DNA from: Sulfurovum sp. XGS-02
GTDB taxonomy: Bacteria; Campylobacterota; Campylobacteria; Campylobacterales; Sulfurovaceae
Direction of reading: 5' to 3'
NCBI RefSeq assembly: GCF_023213175.1
Contig: NZ_CP093312.1
Span: 2,129,080 to 2,193,079 of the forward strand
DNA: 64,000 bases
Shown: positions 1-8,347 of the stretch, one piece after another
Numbering within the stretch: the stretch's first letter is position 1
How the letters are laid out: the number at the start of each line of letters is the position of its first letter
The notes under the pieces: model-generated
What the model was told of the DNA's origin: nothing
The model's database searches: none
What the model saw: the letters and a program-made list of their open reading frames with translations, nothing else
Made by a program: the position numbers and the translations under genes

Positions 1-710
1 TAGCCGCAGGATAATTTATTTCTCTCCAATGATTTGTTATATTTTTCCCTAATATTTACAATGATAGGAGTAACTAATTTTGTTATATATTCTCTATCTT
101 GATCACTCCCACTAAATCCATATGACATAGCTATTGTAATTATTTTAGCTTGTTCAATTAATGGGGCAATCGTATAAACATAATTTTCAATTTCTTGTTC
201 ACTCCACAAATCCCCCTCTAAGTAATAGCTTGATTTATTAAATATATCTAAGTCTAAGTCTAATATAATTTTTTTATTGCCTATAGAGTGTATTAAGTCT
301 TCAATTTTATCATGGATGTTTTGTTTGGCACCATAATTAATCAATAAGCTTTCATCTAATCCAATTTCTGTATCTGTTTGAAAACAGTGAAAATCCACTC
401 TATTTACATAACCTCTAATTATTGATGGAGCAATGAAAGAATCCTTTCTAATATAGTTTTCTTCAATAAGTACATCCTTCATCGTTTCTAGATTCATATC
501 TTTGATTATAGACTCATCTTCTTGATAGTCATTTATCGCATCCCAATGATAATCTAGATGAACTAAAGTAGAAGGAATATCGTTTTCTTCTCTATATAGT
601 TCCCAGCAATACAATGACCATTTGTGATTATCCATAATCCATATATTTGGGTATATTTCCTCAAAATATTCTTCATTATTTGAAAAAATTATTTTATTGA
701 TATAATCCAT
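1..710 (-). CDS. UPF0489 / peptide-arginase-like protein, 3' end outside window
   Basis: Reading frame open from ATG at 710 to the window edge (about 236 residues, no stop), preceded by an AAGGAAG ribosome site. The residues HLDYHWD near position 50 and LDLDLDIF near position 150 match the paired His/Asp metal-binding motifs of the UPF0489 family (arginase-like fold; bacterial members include RiPP peptide arginases that turn Arg into ornithine). A further conserved-looking block SYGFSGSDQD follows. Codon use is much more AT-rich than in the housekeeping genes to the right, so it is probably acquired. No precursor peptide or other RiPP gene is visible, so the substrate is unknown. Family assignment is from motif recognition; function is inference. 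Confidence 0.6.
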   Translation of the reverse strand, partial: MDYINKIIFSNNEEYFEEIYPNIWIMDNHKWSLYCWELYREENDIPSTLVHLDYHWDAINDYQEDESIIKDMNLETMKDVLIEENYIRKDSFIAPSIIRGYVNRVDFHCFQTDTEIGLDESLLINYGAKQNIHDKIEDLIHSIGNKKIILDLDLDIFNKSSYYLEGDLWSEQEIENYVYTIAPLIEQAKIITIAMSYGFSGSDQDREYITKLVTPIIVNIREKYNKSLERNKLSCG

Positions 711-787
711 CAACTTCCTTAGTATAACGTTTAAAATGACCAATCAAAAAGCCGCTTGCAGGTTTTTGATTGATCTCCTCTGATTTA
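711..787 (-). repeat. Imperfect palindrome between two accessory genes, attC-like
   Basis: Between the stop of the membrane-protein gene and the start of the UPF0489 gene lies an inverted repeat (CAATCAAAAA / TTTTTGATTG, 741-750 and 763-772) around a GC-richer centre. Read on the minus strand it ends in AAACGTTATAC just before the next ribosome site, and the upstream stop codon sits in GGCATAAT. These ends resemble the R' (GTTRRRY) and R'' (RYYYAAC) boxes of integron attC sites, but R'' ends in T instead of C. It could equally be a weak terminator. No integrase gene is seen. Confidence 0.35.
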
Positions 788-1249
788 TTATGCCGCGATA
801 CTCCGTTTTTGCGGAAGCAAGAAGGCTCCGAATAGCATCCCAAGCACTAAGCCAACAATGATTGCCGGAAGGCCAATAGCAATATACCATCCTATACCCA
901 ATACAATATAGGCACTCAATAGACCAGAGAGCACAGCTCCCACGATTGCAACGCCTAGGTCAGGCATCTTGAATCTCTCTAGCAGGCGGACTAACCCAAA
1001 TAATACGAGTGCGATGATGATTGCATAGATAGAGAGAAGCAGTGCCCATCCCAGTATGTATACTGTATTGCTTAAGAATTCTTCCCAGGAGAGCGAGAAC
1101 GGTTCAGCATACCATCCGGGGCCAGGTCTGTCACTATAAGCGAGATAACCTGCCACTGGCGAGAGAATTAGGAAGAGAGTGGTTCCCCCAACGACCACGC
1201 CCAAGTACATTGCTACTGTCTTCAGCAAATCAAGTGATATCCGCTTCAT
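788..1249 (-). CDS. Hypothetical integral membrane protein, four predicted helices
   Basis: A 153-residue protein with four hydrophobic segments at roughly residues 10-35, 58-85, 98-120 and 122-146, and a short basic C-terminus. Start is ATG after AGAGAGA. I do not recognise a family. Its base composition is closer to the core genome than that of its AT-rich neighbours. It lies head-to-tail with the UPF0489 gene in a region where each gene stands alone with its own ribosome site and a palindrome behind it, as in gene cassettes. Clearly coding by hydrophobic pattern and length; function unknown. Confidence 0.6.
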   Translation of the reverse strand: MKRISLDLLKTVAMYLGVVVGGTTLFLILSPVAGYLAYSDRPGPGWYAEPFSLSWEEFLSNTVYILGWALLLSIYAIIIALVLFGLVRLLERFKMPDLGVAIVGAVLSGLLSAYIVLGIGWYIAIGLPAIIVGLVLGMLFGAFLLPQKRSIAA

Positions 1250-1333
1250 TGAGTCTCTCTCCGCATAATTATTTATTCAACAAACACTTTATACAAAACA
1301 TTCGGAAATCCCTATGATAACCAACAGAAAAAA

Positions 1334-1510
1334 TGTGTGTTTATTGGATAAAACTTCCTCTTTTTAACTATTTTATACCAAAAATGATAAAAATTCCTAA
1401 AATACATCAAAATGCAATGTGCCATTTGCCCAGAAATTGGCGATATTTGTACAAAGTGTGGTTTATCGGGAAAATATCGGGATAAAACCACAAAGTGTGT
1501 GTTTATTGGA
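1334..1510. repeat. 15-bp direct repeats flanking 147 bp
   Basis: TGTGTGTTTATTGGA occurs at 1334-1348 and again at 1496-1510, in the same orientation. The DNA between them also contains a partly self-complementary stretch (TGTGGTTTATC ... GATAAAACCACA, about 1458-1492). This is an island non-coding stretch; the repeats could be scars of an insertion or of recombination. Confidence 0.6.
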
Positions 1511-1616
1511 ACTGACACTTATGATTTTTGCTCGCCTTGTTTTTTAAATACCATAGCGCCCTATGGAGACCCGCAATAACGCTGCCTAAAATCACAACTA
1601 CTGCTAATGTGCTCAC
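1503..1616 (-). CDS. Small membrane peptide (37 aa)
   Basis: A 37-codon frame with GTG start preceded by AAGGAACATC. It encodes one hydrophobic segment (VSTLAVVVILGSVIAG) followed by a lysine-rich tail. The first part of the peptide and its ribosome-site region resemble the 33-aa frame at 2696-2797 on the other strand (both begin with AAGGAnCAnC, then RTG AGC ACA, and share the pattern ST-A--VVLG-I-A---RA--YL--K--K). That paralogy is the main reason to believe it is, or was, coding. Function unknown; it could be a decayed remnant. Confidence 0.4.
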   Translation of the reverse strand: MSTLAVVVILGSVIAGLHRALWYLKNKASKNHKCQFQ

Positions 1617-1650
1617 GATGTTCCTTGTGGAGAATTAATAAAATTTTCTA

Positions 1651-2235
1651 TTAAAATCTCCATATATTTTTAAGAATTTGAGAATTGATTTCTTCTTGTT
1701 TTTCTCTAATAGAAGTTAGTTGTCTTTTTTTAACCTTCATTAGTTGCTCGGCTTGTCGAATTTCAGACCGCAAGGTTTGATTTAGTATGTCAACTTTTTC
1801 TTCATTTGAATTAAACATTTTTTGCAAAAAGTTTCTATCTTTTAAATATTTTAGATTCAATTTTATTTTGGAATTACATTCCGAAATATCCCATTCTAAT
1901 GAATTAATTTCTATATCTAATTCATATTCCTCTTTATCCAAAGGCTGTCTTTTGCTTATTAGGGCCTTGCGCTCATTTATTTCATCTAATATCTCTTGCA
2001 AGTCTCGTTGATATTTATCTGGATTACTTAATGCCTTCTGAAGTATTTTTAAGCCATCTCTTTGTCTCTTGAAGTATGCTTTTTCTTCTAGTGATTCTTC
2101 ATAGTCATTGTCTTCTTTCCACATCTCGTAATGTGCGTCAGTCGTACTCATTATATGAAATGCTAATTGTTCACATTTGTGATTTAAGAAATCAATATTG
2201 TCTTTGCTAATCATTATTTTTAAACTCTCGGTCAT
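1651..2235 (-). CDS. Hypothetical coiled-coil protein (194 aa)
   Basis: A 194-residue, highly charged, mostly helical protein rich in Lys, Glu and Leu, with heptad-like spacing over residues 55-190 and no membrane segment or signal peptide. Family not recognised. Its ATG lies inside the end of the methyltransferase fragment at 2207-2380 (29-bp overlap, different frame) and lacks a clear ribosome site of its own, so it may be expressed by coupling; an in-frame ATG at codon 8 is an alternative start. AT-rich and part of the accessory island. Its fusion to a methyltransferase stump suggests recombination placed it here. Confidence 0.5.
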   Translation of the reverse strand: MTESLKIMISKDNIDFLNHKCEQLAFHIMSTTDAHYEMWKEDNDYEESLEEKAYFKRQRDGLKILQKALSNPDKYQRDLQEILDEINERKALISKRQPLDKEEYELDIEINSLEWDISECNSKIKLNLKYLKDRNFLQKMFNSNEEKVDILNQTLRSEIRQAEQLMKVKKRQLTSIREKQEEINSQILKNIWRF

Positions 2236-2380
2236 TACAATTACAATAAACTACTTTATCTTTGAAGTGTTTTTTGTAGTGTTTCAATTCCCTTTCAATA
2301 CCGGGAAACTGGGTATAAAACTCATCTTCTTTGGAGTCTATTGCTCTATGGAGATTCGAATTTAGTACTTTTTCTGCCAT
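2207..2380 (-). pseudogene. N-terminal fragment of EcoRI-family adenine-specific DNA methyltransferase
   Basis: A 57-codon frame beginning at ATG 2380. Residues 19-50 (DEFYTQ, then IERELKHYKKHFKDKVVYCN) match the very conserved N-terminus of the EcoRI-type adenine methyltransferase family (EcoRI_methylase). In intact members the Cys-Asn-Cys stretch continues into DP and the catalytic domain of 300-plus residues; here homology stops after residue 50 and the frame ends seven codons later. The downstream sequence encodes the unrelated coiled-coil protein. It is therefore the stump of a restriction-modification methylase left by a deletion or recombination. No endonuclease gene is visible. Confidence 0.7.
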
Positions 2381-2449
2381 TTCACAATAAACTTTTATGC
2401 TAAGTCGTGGTTATCTTAACATTAAGGCACTTAATCTATATGTAGATTA

Positions 2450-2527
2450 TCAATCTTCCATACGAGACTCAACTGCAACAGAGACAGACTCATCATTTCC
2501 AAATAGTTTTTTGATCATTCCAAACAT
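2450..2527 (-). CDS. Possible 25-aa peptide
   Basis: Short frame starting MFGMIKKLFG and ending in an acidic tail, in the stretch between the methyltransferase stump and the second small-peptide frame. The start has only a weak purine run upstream. It has the amphipathic basic/acidic look of some real micro-proteins but nothing else supports it. The remainder of 2381-2695 shows no other gene, only AT-rich DNA. Confidence 0.2.
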   Translation of the reverse strand: MFGMIKKLFGNDESVSVAVESRMED

Positions 2528-2695
2528 AATCTGTATCCCATAATTAGTTATCATTTAGTATATACTATCACATATTATGACATATTCTAGCCATACCATA
2601 TTGCTTTGCAGACCCTATCTAGAACAAAACAATAAAATGTGTGGCTAAGCTTCGACTTTAGATATACTTTTATATCCCTACAAAGAAGGATCAAC

Positions 2696-2797
2696 ATGAG
2701 CACAACAGCAACATTGATAGTTTTAGGTGGCATATTGGCGATACCATACAGAGCACCATGCTACCTTGAGAAAAGAAATGCAAAATCGGACAATTAA
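2696..2797 (+). CDS. Small membrane peptide (33 aa), relative of the 1503-1616 frame
   Basis: ATG preceded by AAGAAGGATCAAC, encoding MSTTATLIVLGGILAIPYR and then a charged tail. It is similar to the 37-aa frame at 1503-1616 over its first ~25 codons and its ribosome-site region, on the opposite strand, so the two copies form a long inverted pair inside the island. The hydrophobic segment is broken by Pro and Arg, so this copy may be degenerate. Function unknown. Confidence 0.35.
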   Translation: MSTTATLIVLGGILAIPYRAPCYLEKRNAKSDN

Positions 2798-2913
2798 TAT
2801 TACACTTTCTGTAATTGGATACCCTATACGCCTATATATCGCATGGTATTACACTTTAATACTAGATAAAGAATGGTACTTTTTTTGAAGTCTATGAGGT
2901 CAATAACGATGAG

Positions 2914-5685
2914 ATGAAAGTAGGTAAGGCCAAAGAGATAGCCGAACTGCTCAACATACAACTCACTCGAAAAAGCAAAGCCGTACTCGAAAACTCGGTT
3001 TCCAATCCTCTTCTTGCAGGTGTCCCGGCCGTCTCACTGGACCGTTACCTCTCCCGTCTCATTGCTACCAAAAAATATACCATCATCGTGGTCAAACAAA
3101 AAGGAGAGATGCCGAACATCAAACGCTATGTCTCCAACATCATCTCTCCGGGTACAAACTTTGAATACCTGAGTGAACCCTCTGAGAATAACATCGTCTC
3201 TCTGCTCATCGATGAGAATGCCGGCATCTTCTCCGTAGGGTATGCGGCGATAGATGTGAGTACAGGTAAAACCATCTGTAACGAGATACACTCCACCCGC
3301 GATGACAAAACCTATGCCCTGGATGAAGCGTTCAACCTTCTGCAAACCTATACGACTTCAGAGGTCATCATCACGCTTGATAGTAAAGAGATTGACAAAG
3401 AGTGGATTATTCACTATTTGGAACTTGAGTCTCTGCACTACTCTCTCAATACAAAACGGTTTAAAATACAATTTCAAAATGAGCTCTTCACCCGGGTCTT
3501 CAACATCAACTCTTTTCTCTCCAGTATAGAGTTTCTTGACCTTGAGAGACATCCTTATACCACAGAGTCTCTGGCTGTACTGATCGACTTTATCATCGAA
3601 CATGATGAGAGTATCATAGAGAAGATGAACAAGCCGCAGTTCTTGGGGAATAATCGTTATATGTACATCGGCAACAATGCCATGGAACAGCTTTCAGTGA
3701 TTTCCCGCGATCCTTCCGACATCACACTGCTTGACCTGATAGACAAAACATCGACTGCTTTTGGCAAACGTCTTCTCAAGGAGCGCTTGCTCAACCCTAT
3801 CTGTGATAAAGCACTGCTTGAAGCACGGTATAACCTCACAGAACTGTTACTGCCGAGCATCAACCGTTTTGAGACACATCTGAAACAGATCTATGACCTT
3901 GAGCGTATCACGCGGCGTATCAAACTGCGTAAACTGCATCCTGTAGAATTGACATACATTGCGATGTCCCTGGATGCCATTTTGAAACTGCTTGACGATG
4001 CCCAAAGTAATGGCCTTGAGATAGAGGGGAACCTCTATGATGAAACTCAGGAGATGCTGAAAGTGTTACATGACACGTTTGAACTGGATATCTGTGCACG
4101 CTTCCGTATAGAACAGATCAATGACAACCTCTTTAAAGACGGGGTCTATCCTGCTATTGACACTATTGTCAAGAGTCAGCAAAAAGAGGTCAACAAAATG
4201 GAAGATGTAGCCGCCCATGTTGAATCCCTTTTTGACCAAGACAAACTGTTCTCCGGCACTGCTAAATATACAACGGTCAATTACCTTGAAAGCGAAGGGT
4301 ATTTTCTCAACCTTACAAAAAACCGTTTTACCCTCATAGAGAAGTCCCTTAAGGACTCTTTCGTGACCATTGACAACCAACATCACTTCTTTAAAGACTT
4401 TCACTATAAATACTTAAAAAATGCCGTCAAGGTACAGGCACCTCTTTTTGAAGAGATCACGAGAAACTACGAAGCCTCTCAGGTCAAACTCGTTTCCCTT
4501 GTCAAACAACGCTATATAGAGAGTCTTGATCTACTTGAAAACAGGTTCTCTTTACTGCTTGACAAACTGATAGTCTTCATCGCCGACATCGATGTGGCGA
4601 TCTCCAATGCAAAATGCAGCAAAACGATGAACCTCTCCCGTCCTATCATAGAAGAGGGTAACTTTTATGAGGCGATAGCCTTGCGACATCCTATTATAGA
4701 GTCCAATGACGAAAGAGGTATTTATGTGCCTAATGATGTTTTTTTAGGAGAGAACAATGGGACAACACACAACCATATTACCCTCAATGCCAGTGACGGT
4801 GAAGATGTTCTAGGTACGCTTTTGTACGGTATCAACTCTTCAGGGAAGTCCTCATTGATGAAAAGTATAGGGATCTCAGTGGTCCTGGCACAAGCCGGTT
4901 TTTTTGTCCCTGCGGTGGAACTTCGTTTCGGGCTCTATGAGAAACTCTTTACACGGATCGTTTCACAAGACAATCTTTACAAAGGGTTGTCAACCTTTGC
5001 TGTGGAGATGATGGAGCTCAAAAACATCTTCAACCGTGCAAATGCGCGCTCTTTGGTCCTAGGTGATGAGATAAGCCAAGGGACGGAAACAGAATCTGCC
5101 CTTGCCATCGTTTCAAGTGCTATACTCAAACTTATCTCTTTGAGATCGACCTTTATCTTCGCAACGCACTTGCATCAGCTGGGAAGCATCCCTCAGCTGC
5201 AAAGTATGAAACAGCTTATCTTCCTGCATCTGGGGATCAAGTATGATGAAAGTAATGATACCCTCATCTATAACCGTGTACTGCAGTTAGGCATGGGAGA
5301 CAGCCTTTACGGACTGGAGTTTGCCAAATCACTCCATATGGACAGTGAATTTCTCAATATGGCACAGACTATTCGGGAGAATCTGAACAATAGCGGAAGC
5401 GACATCAAAAAGCTACGCAGACAAAAGAGCAGTAAATACAATAAAGATCTCTATCTCAGTAAGTGTGCCCTATGTGAAGAGAGTGTAGAGGATGTTCATC
5501 ATATCGCTGAACAGAAGCATGCAAATCAGGAAGGGCAGATAGAGCACTTCCATAAAAACCATAAATACAACCTCATCCCTCTATGTAAAAATCATCATAA
5601 TCTGGTGCATGAAGGAAAAATTAATATCTCTGGATTCGTGATGACAAGTGAAGGGTTAAAATTGCATTATGAGATCAAGAGCTAA
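2914..5685 (+). CDS. MutS7-type mismatch-binding ATPase with C-terminal HNH domain, N-terminus missing
   Basis: A 923-residue MutS protein. Lever/clamp region around residues 260-560; Walker [10 protein letters not shown] at about 639; Walker B LVLGDE ending near 719; then a C-terminal HNH-type module (Cys-x2-Cys near 851-854, DVHHI, and [15 protein letters not shown]). MutS followed by HNH is the layout of the MutS7 subfamily known from Epsilonproteobacteria, mimivirus and octocoral mitochondria. Domain I is incomplete. Upstream of the ATG the homologous reading frame extends only to [11 protein letters not shown] (from about 2881), then meets a 7-T run and foreign island sequence with an in-frame TAG at 2863. 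The start at 2914 lies just after the F-x-E mismatch-recognition motif, so that motif is lost. ATPase and HNH parts look intact. Whether it is expressed is unknown; probably a disabled gene. Confidence 0.85.
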   Translation: MKVGKAKEIAELLNIQLTRKSKAVLENSVSNPLLAGVPAVSLDRYLSRLIATKKYTIIVVKQKGEMPNIKRYVSNIISPGTNFEYLSEPSENNIVSLLIDENAGIFSVGYAAIDVSTGKTICNEIHSTRDDKTYALDEAFNLLQTYTTSEVIITLDSKEIDKEWIIHYLELESLHYSLNTKRFKIQFQNELFTRVFNINSFLSSIEFLDLERHPYTTESLAVLIDFIIEHDESIIEKMNKPQFLGNNRYMYIGNNAMEQLSVISRDPSDITLLDLIDKTSTAFGKRLLKERLLNPICDKALLEARYNLTELLLPSINRFETHLKQIYDLERITRRIKLRKLHPVELTYIAMSLDAILKLLDDAQSNGLEIEGNLYDETQEMLKVLHDTFELDICARFRIEQINDNLFKDGVYPAIDTIVKSQQKEVNKMEDVAAHVESLFDQDKLFSGTAKYTTVNYLESEGYFLNLTKNRFTLIEKSLKDSFVTIDNQHHFFKDFHYKYLKNAVKVQAPLFEEITRNYEASQVKLVSLVKQRYIESLDLLENRFSLLLDKLIVFIADIDVAISNAKCSKTMNLSRPIIEEGNFYEAIALRHPIIESNDERGIYVPNDVFLGENNGTTHNHITLNASDGEDVLGTLLYGINSSGKSSLMKSIGISVVLAQAGFFVPAVELRFGLYEKLFTRIVSQDNLYKGLSTFAVEMMELKNIFNRANARSLVLGDEISQGTETESALAIVSSAILKLISLRSTFIFATHLHQLGSIPQLQSMKQLIFLHLGIKYDESNDTLIYNRVLQLGMGDSLYGLEFAKSLHMDSEFLNMAQTIRENLNNSGSDIKKLRRQKSSKYNKDLYLSKCALCEESVEDVHHIAEQKHANQEGQIEHFHKNHKYNLIPLCKNHHNLVHEGKINISGFVMTSEGLKLHYEIKS

Positions 5686-5798
5686 AACTCATTGCATGTG
5701 AGGAACTATATTCCGAATCGTACAAAGAGTAACGCAAACCAAAATAGGTTTAGATGCATGAAGTTTTCTCACAGGAAATGCCCTTGGGTGTGCTAGAG

Positions 5799-5825
5799 AT
5801 TTAAAAGCTGTACTAAGAGTACAGC
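5799..5825 (-). terminator. Intrinsic terminator after infC
   Basis: Perfect 8-bp stem GCTGTACT / AGTACAGC (5807-5825) with a 3-nt loop, followed on the minus strand by TTTTAAAT, about 40 bp past the infC stop. It closes the thrS-infC transcript. It also lies downstream of the convergent mutS gene. Confidence 0.6.
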
Positions 5826-5866
5826 ATTAAATATCTATCGAAAGATTATGTGCTATAAACTTATTT

Positions 5867-6415
5867 TTATTTCTTTTGAGGTGTCACATACATGTTAATG
5901 TAGCGCCCCTCTTGTGTAGGTTTACTCTCCAGGTTTCCGATATCTTCAAGCATAGGCCAGACACGGTTAAGCACTTCTACGCCCCATTCAGGGTTTGCCA
6001 TCTCGCGTCCTCTAAGGAAGACGCGAAGTTTTACATGCTTCCCTTTCTCCAAGAACTCTCTGGCATGTTTTACTTTATAGTTGATATCATTCTCAGCAAT
6101 CTTACAAGAGAACTTGACCTCTTTTACATCGATGGTCTTCTGCTTCTTTTTTGCTTCTTTTTTCTTTTTCTCAAGCTCGTATTTGTGTTTACCGTAGTCC
6201 ATGATTTTAGCAACAGGAGGTTTCGCATCAGGTGACATAAGAACAAGATCTAAACCTCTCTCTTCTGCTATTTGCAGTGCTTCAGACTTAGAGATGATAC
6301 CAAGCTGCTCTCCGTCATCACTGAGTACCCTAAGTTCATTCGCTCTGATAGCGTCATTCATAATGACATCATCACCTTTTTTTCTGCCTCTGCTTCTATC
6401 TTGTTGTCTACTCAA
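5867..6415 (-). CDS. infC: Translation initiation factor IF-3
   Basis: 182 residues, full length for IF-3. The N-terminal domain begins [12 protein letters not shown], followed by EQLGI; the linker is Lys-rich (residues 75-95) and the C-terminal domain contains KEVKFSCKI and FLRGREM. IF-3 binds the 30S subunit and proofreads start codons and initiator tRNA. The start is TTG at 6415, overlapping the thrS stop (TTGA), with GAAGG six bases upstream; this supports the non-AUG start over the internal ATG at codon 19. Use of a non-AUG start in infC recalls the AUU autoregulation in E. coli. rpmI and rplT, which often follow infC, are absent here. Confidence 0.95.
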   Translation of the reverse strand: MSRQQDRSRGRKKGDDVIMNDAIRANELRVLSDDGEQLGIISKSEALQIAEERGLDLVLMSPDAKPPVAKIMDYGKHKYELEKKKKEAKKKQKTIDVKEVKFSCKIAENDINYKVKHAREFLEKGKHVKLRVFLRGREMANPEWGVEVLNRVWPMLEDIGNLESKPTQEGRYINMYVTPQKK

Positions 6416-8226
6416 ATTTTACCTTCTTGAAGTTGTTGTGTTAATTTTACCATAAATTCTTCTTGTGAAAGATTATACTGTTCTTTGGCTCTTCTGTCTC
6501 GAATCGCGACCGTTTTATTTGCCACTTCTTCATCTCCGATGATCACAACGTACGGTACACGCTGCTTTTCTGCGTTACGTACACGTTTGTTAAGAGAGTC
6601 ATTTTTGTCATAGACTTCAGCATCCATTCCCTCTTGAACCAATCTTTTCTTAAGCGCATAGGCATAATCTGCATGCGTATCTGCAATAGGAACAAATATC
6701 ACCTGTACAGGCGCCAAGAAGAAAGGGAACTCCCCGGCATAATGCTCCGTGAGGATACCAATGAAACGTTCAAATGATCCCAGGATCGCTCTGTGTATCA
6801 TCACCGGTTTCTTACGCGTGTTGTCATCCGCAACATACTCTACTTCAAAACGTTCAGGAAGGTTGAAGTCTACCTGTATCGTACCGCACTGCCATTTACG
6901 TCCAATAGCATCGGTGATCTTAATGTCTATCTTCGGACCATAAAATGCGCCCCCGCCTTCATCGATGGTAAACGGCAGATTATTGCCGTTGAGTGCATCT
7001 TTGAGTCCTTGTGTTGCCAATTCCCATACTGCATCATCACCGATCGCTTTTTCCGGTTTGGTTGCCACTTCCATCGTATACTCAAAGCCGAACAGCTTCA
7101 TTACTGAATCCACGAACTCCACAACATCAAGTACCTCAGTCGCGATCTGGTTCGGTTCACAGAAGATATGTGCATCATCCTGGGTAAATTCACGTACACG
7201 GAGAAGCCCGTGAAGTACTCCTGACTTTTCATGACGATGTACCACACCATACTCATAATAACGCAGTGGCAGATCACGATAACTTTTCGGTGCTTGTTTA
7301 AAGACCTGGATGTGCCCCAAACAGTTCATCGGCTTGATCCCATACTCTTGTTCATCGATCGTAGTGAGGTACATATTTTCACCATAACATGCATAGTGCC
7401 CGGAAATTCTCCACATATCCGCCTTGAGGATCTCCGGTCCGCGTACGGGTTCATAACCGCGAGTAAGGTGTGCTTTGTGCAGGATACTCTCCAGTTTGTA
7501 ACGCAGCTTTGCACCTTTTGGCATCCAGAACGGAAGCCCTGGTCCTGCCGCATCATTGAACATAAAGAGTTCCATTTCGTGACCAATCTTTCTATGGTCA
7601 CGCTTTTTAGCCTCTTCAAGCATTGTCAAATGCGCTTTCAGTGTCTCTTTGTCTGCAAACGCCACACCGTAGATACGTGTCAGCATCTCCGCATTCTCAT
7701 CACCGCCAAGGTATGCCCCTGCGACACGTGTCAGTTTGAAATTATGCAAGAAACGGAGTGCCGGTACGTGAGGTCCACGGCACAGGTCTTCAAAATCACC
7801 CTGCTTATAGATAGAGAGCGTATCATCTTCGATACGAGACATGACCTTTTGTTTGAGATCATCATCCGCGAACTTTTCCATCGCTTCAGCCTTGCTCATC
7901 TCATACTTTTCAATCTTGTACTTTTTCTTGATGAGCTCTTTCATCTTCTTTTCGATCGTTTTAAGATCATTCTCGCCTATTTGCTCATCCACTCTGAAGT
8001 CATAGTAGAAACCTTCATCCACCACAGGACCGACAAAGAACTGTGAATTAGGATACAGTTCTGTGATAGCCTGGGCCATAAGGTGTGCTGTCGAGTGACG
8101 TACTATCTCCAAAGAAGCCTCAGAATTGTCATACTCTATAGGTGTTGCTGTGCAGTTTTCTCCTGCACTCTGTGTATCAATAATATTGCCTTGGTCATCT
8201 ATATAACCGATAAGATTTTCACTCAA
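6412..8226 (-). CDS. thrS: Threonyl-tRNA synthetase
   Basis: 604 residues, a class II synthetase charging tRNA-Thr. The editing domain carries [10 protein letters not shown] (residues 44-53). Catalytic motifs are seen in [28 protein letters not shown] (motif 2 region) and [10 protein letters not shown] (motif 3), then an anticodon-binding domain. The N-terminal TGS region is much shorter than in E. coli, as in other Campylobacterota. Start is TTG at 8226 with AAGGG five bases upstream. It overlaps infC by four bases, so the two are translated together. A TATAAT box lies 52 bp upstream of the start codon. Confidence 0.96.
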   Translation of the reverse strand: MSENLIGYIDDQGNIIDTQSAGENCTATPIEYDNSEASLEIVRHSTAHLMAQAITELYPNSQFFVGPVVDEGFYYDFRVDEQIGENDLKTIEKKMKELIKKKYKIEKYEMSKAEAMEKFADDDLKQKVMSRIEDDTLSIYKQGDFEDLCRGPHVPALRFLHNFKLTRVAGAYLGGDENAEMLTRIYGVAFADKETLKAHLTMLEEAKKRDHRKIGHEMELFMFNDAAGPGLPFWMPKGAKLRYKLESILHKAHLTRGYEPVRGPEILKADMWRISGHYACYGENMYLTTIDEQEYGIKPMNCLGHIQVFKQAPKSYRDLPLRYYEYGVVHRHEKSGVLHGLLRVREFTQDDAHIFCEPNQIATEVLDVVEFVDSVMKLFGFEYTMEVATKPEKAIGDDAVWELATQGLKDALNGNNLPFTIDEGGGAFYGPKIDIKITDAIGRKWQCGTIQVDFNLPERFEVEYVADDNTRKKPVMIHRAILGSFERFIGILTEHYAGEFPFFLAPVQVIFVPIADTHADYAYALKKRLVQEGMDAEVYDKNDSLNKRVRNAEKQRVPYVVIIGDEEVANKTVAIRDRRAKEQYNLSQEEFMVKLTQQLQEGKI

Positions 8227-8277
8227 ATTAACCCTTTGTGTTATCGCCGCCTACAATGCAGCGTTAAAAATGCGGCT

Positions 8278-8283
8278 ATTATA
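8278..8283 (-). promoter_or_regulatory. -10 box of thrS-infC
   Basis: TATAAT on the minus strand about 52 bp before the thrS start, in the only intergenic stretch upstream of the operon. No clear -35 box, as is usual in this phylum. Confidence 0.5.
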
Positions 8284-8347
8284 TCCAAAAGTTGGATAGA
8301 AAGAAATTAATGGGGAAAAGAGAGCGGTTTTTCCCACAAGTGCATCC

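Noticed and set aside
1312..1518. 68-codon frame on the minus strand
   Set aside because: Spans the direct repeats and the hairpin; it repeats PINTHF because of the DNA repeat; no ribosome site.
5686..5866. Small RNA or ribosomal protein gene between mutS and infC
   Set aside because: No frame for rpmI or rplT and no recognisable RNA; only the terminator hairpin and a weak AAACC/GGTTT stem.
7231..8046. 271-codon open frame on the plus strand
   Set aside because: Lies fully opposite thrS; its composition is that of reverse-complemented codons, and it has no ribosome site or recognisable motif.
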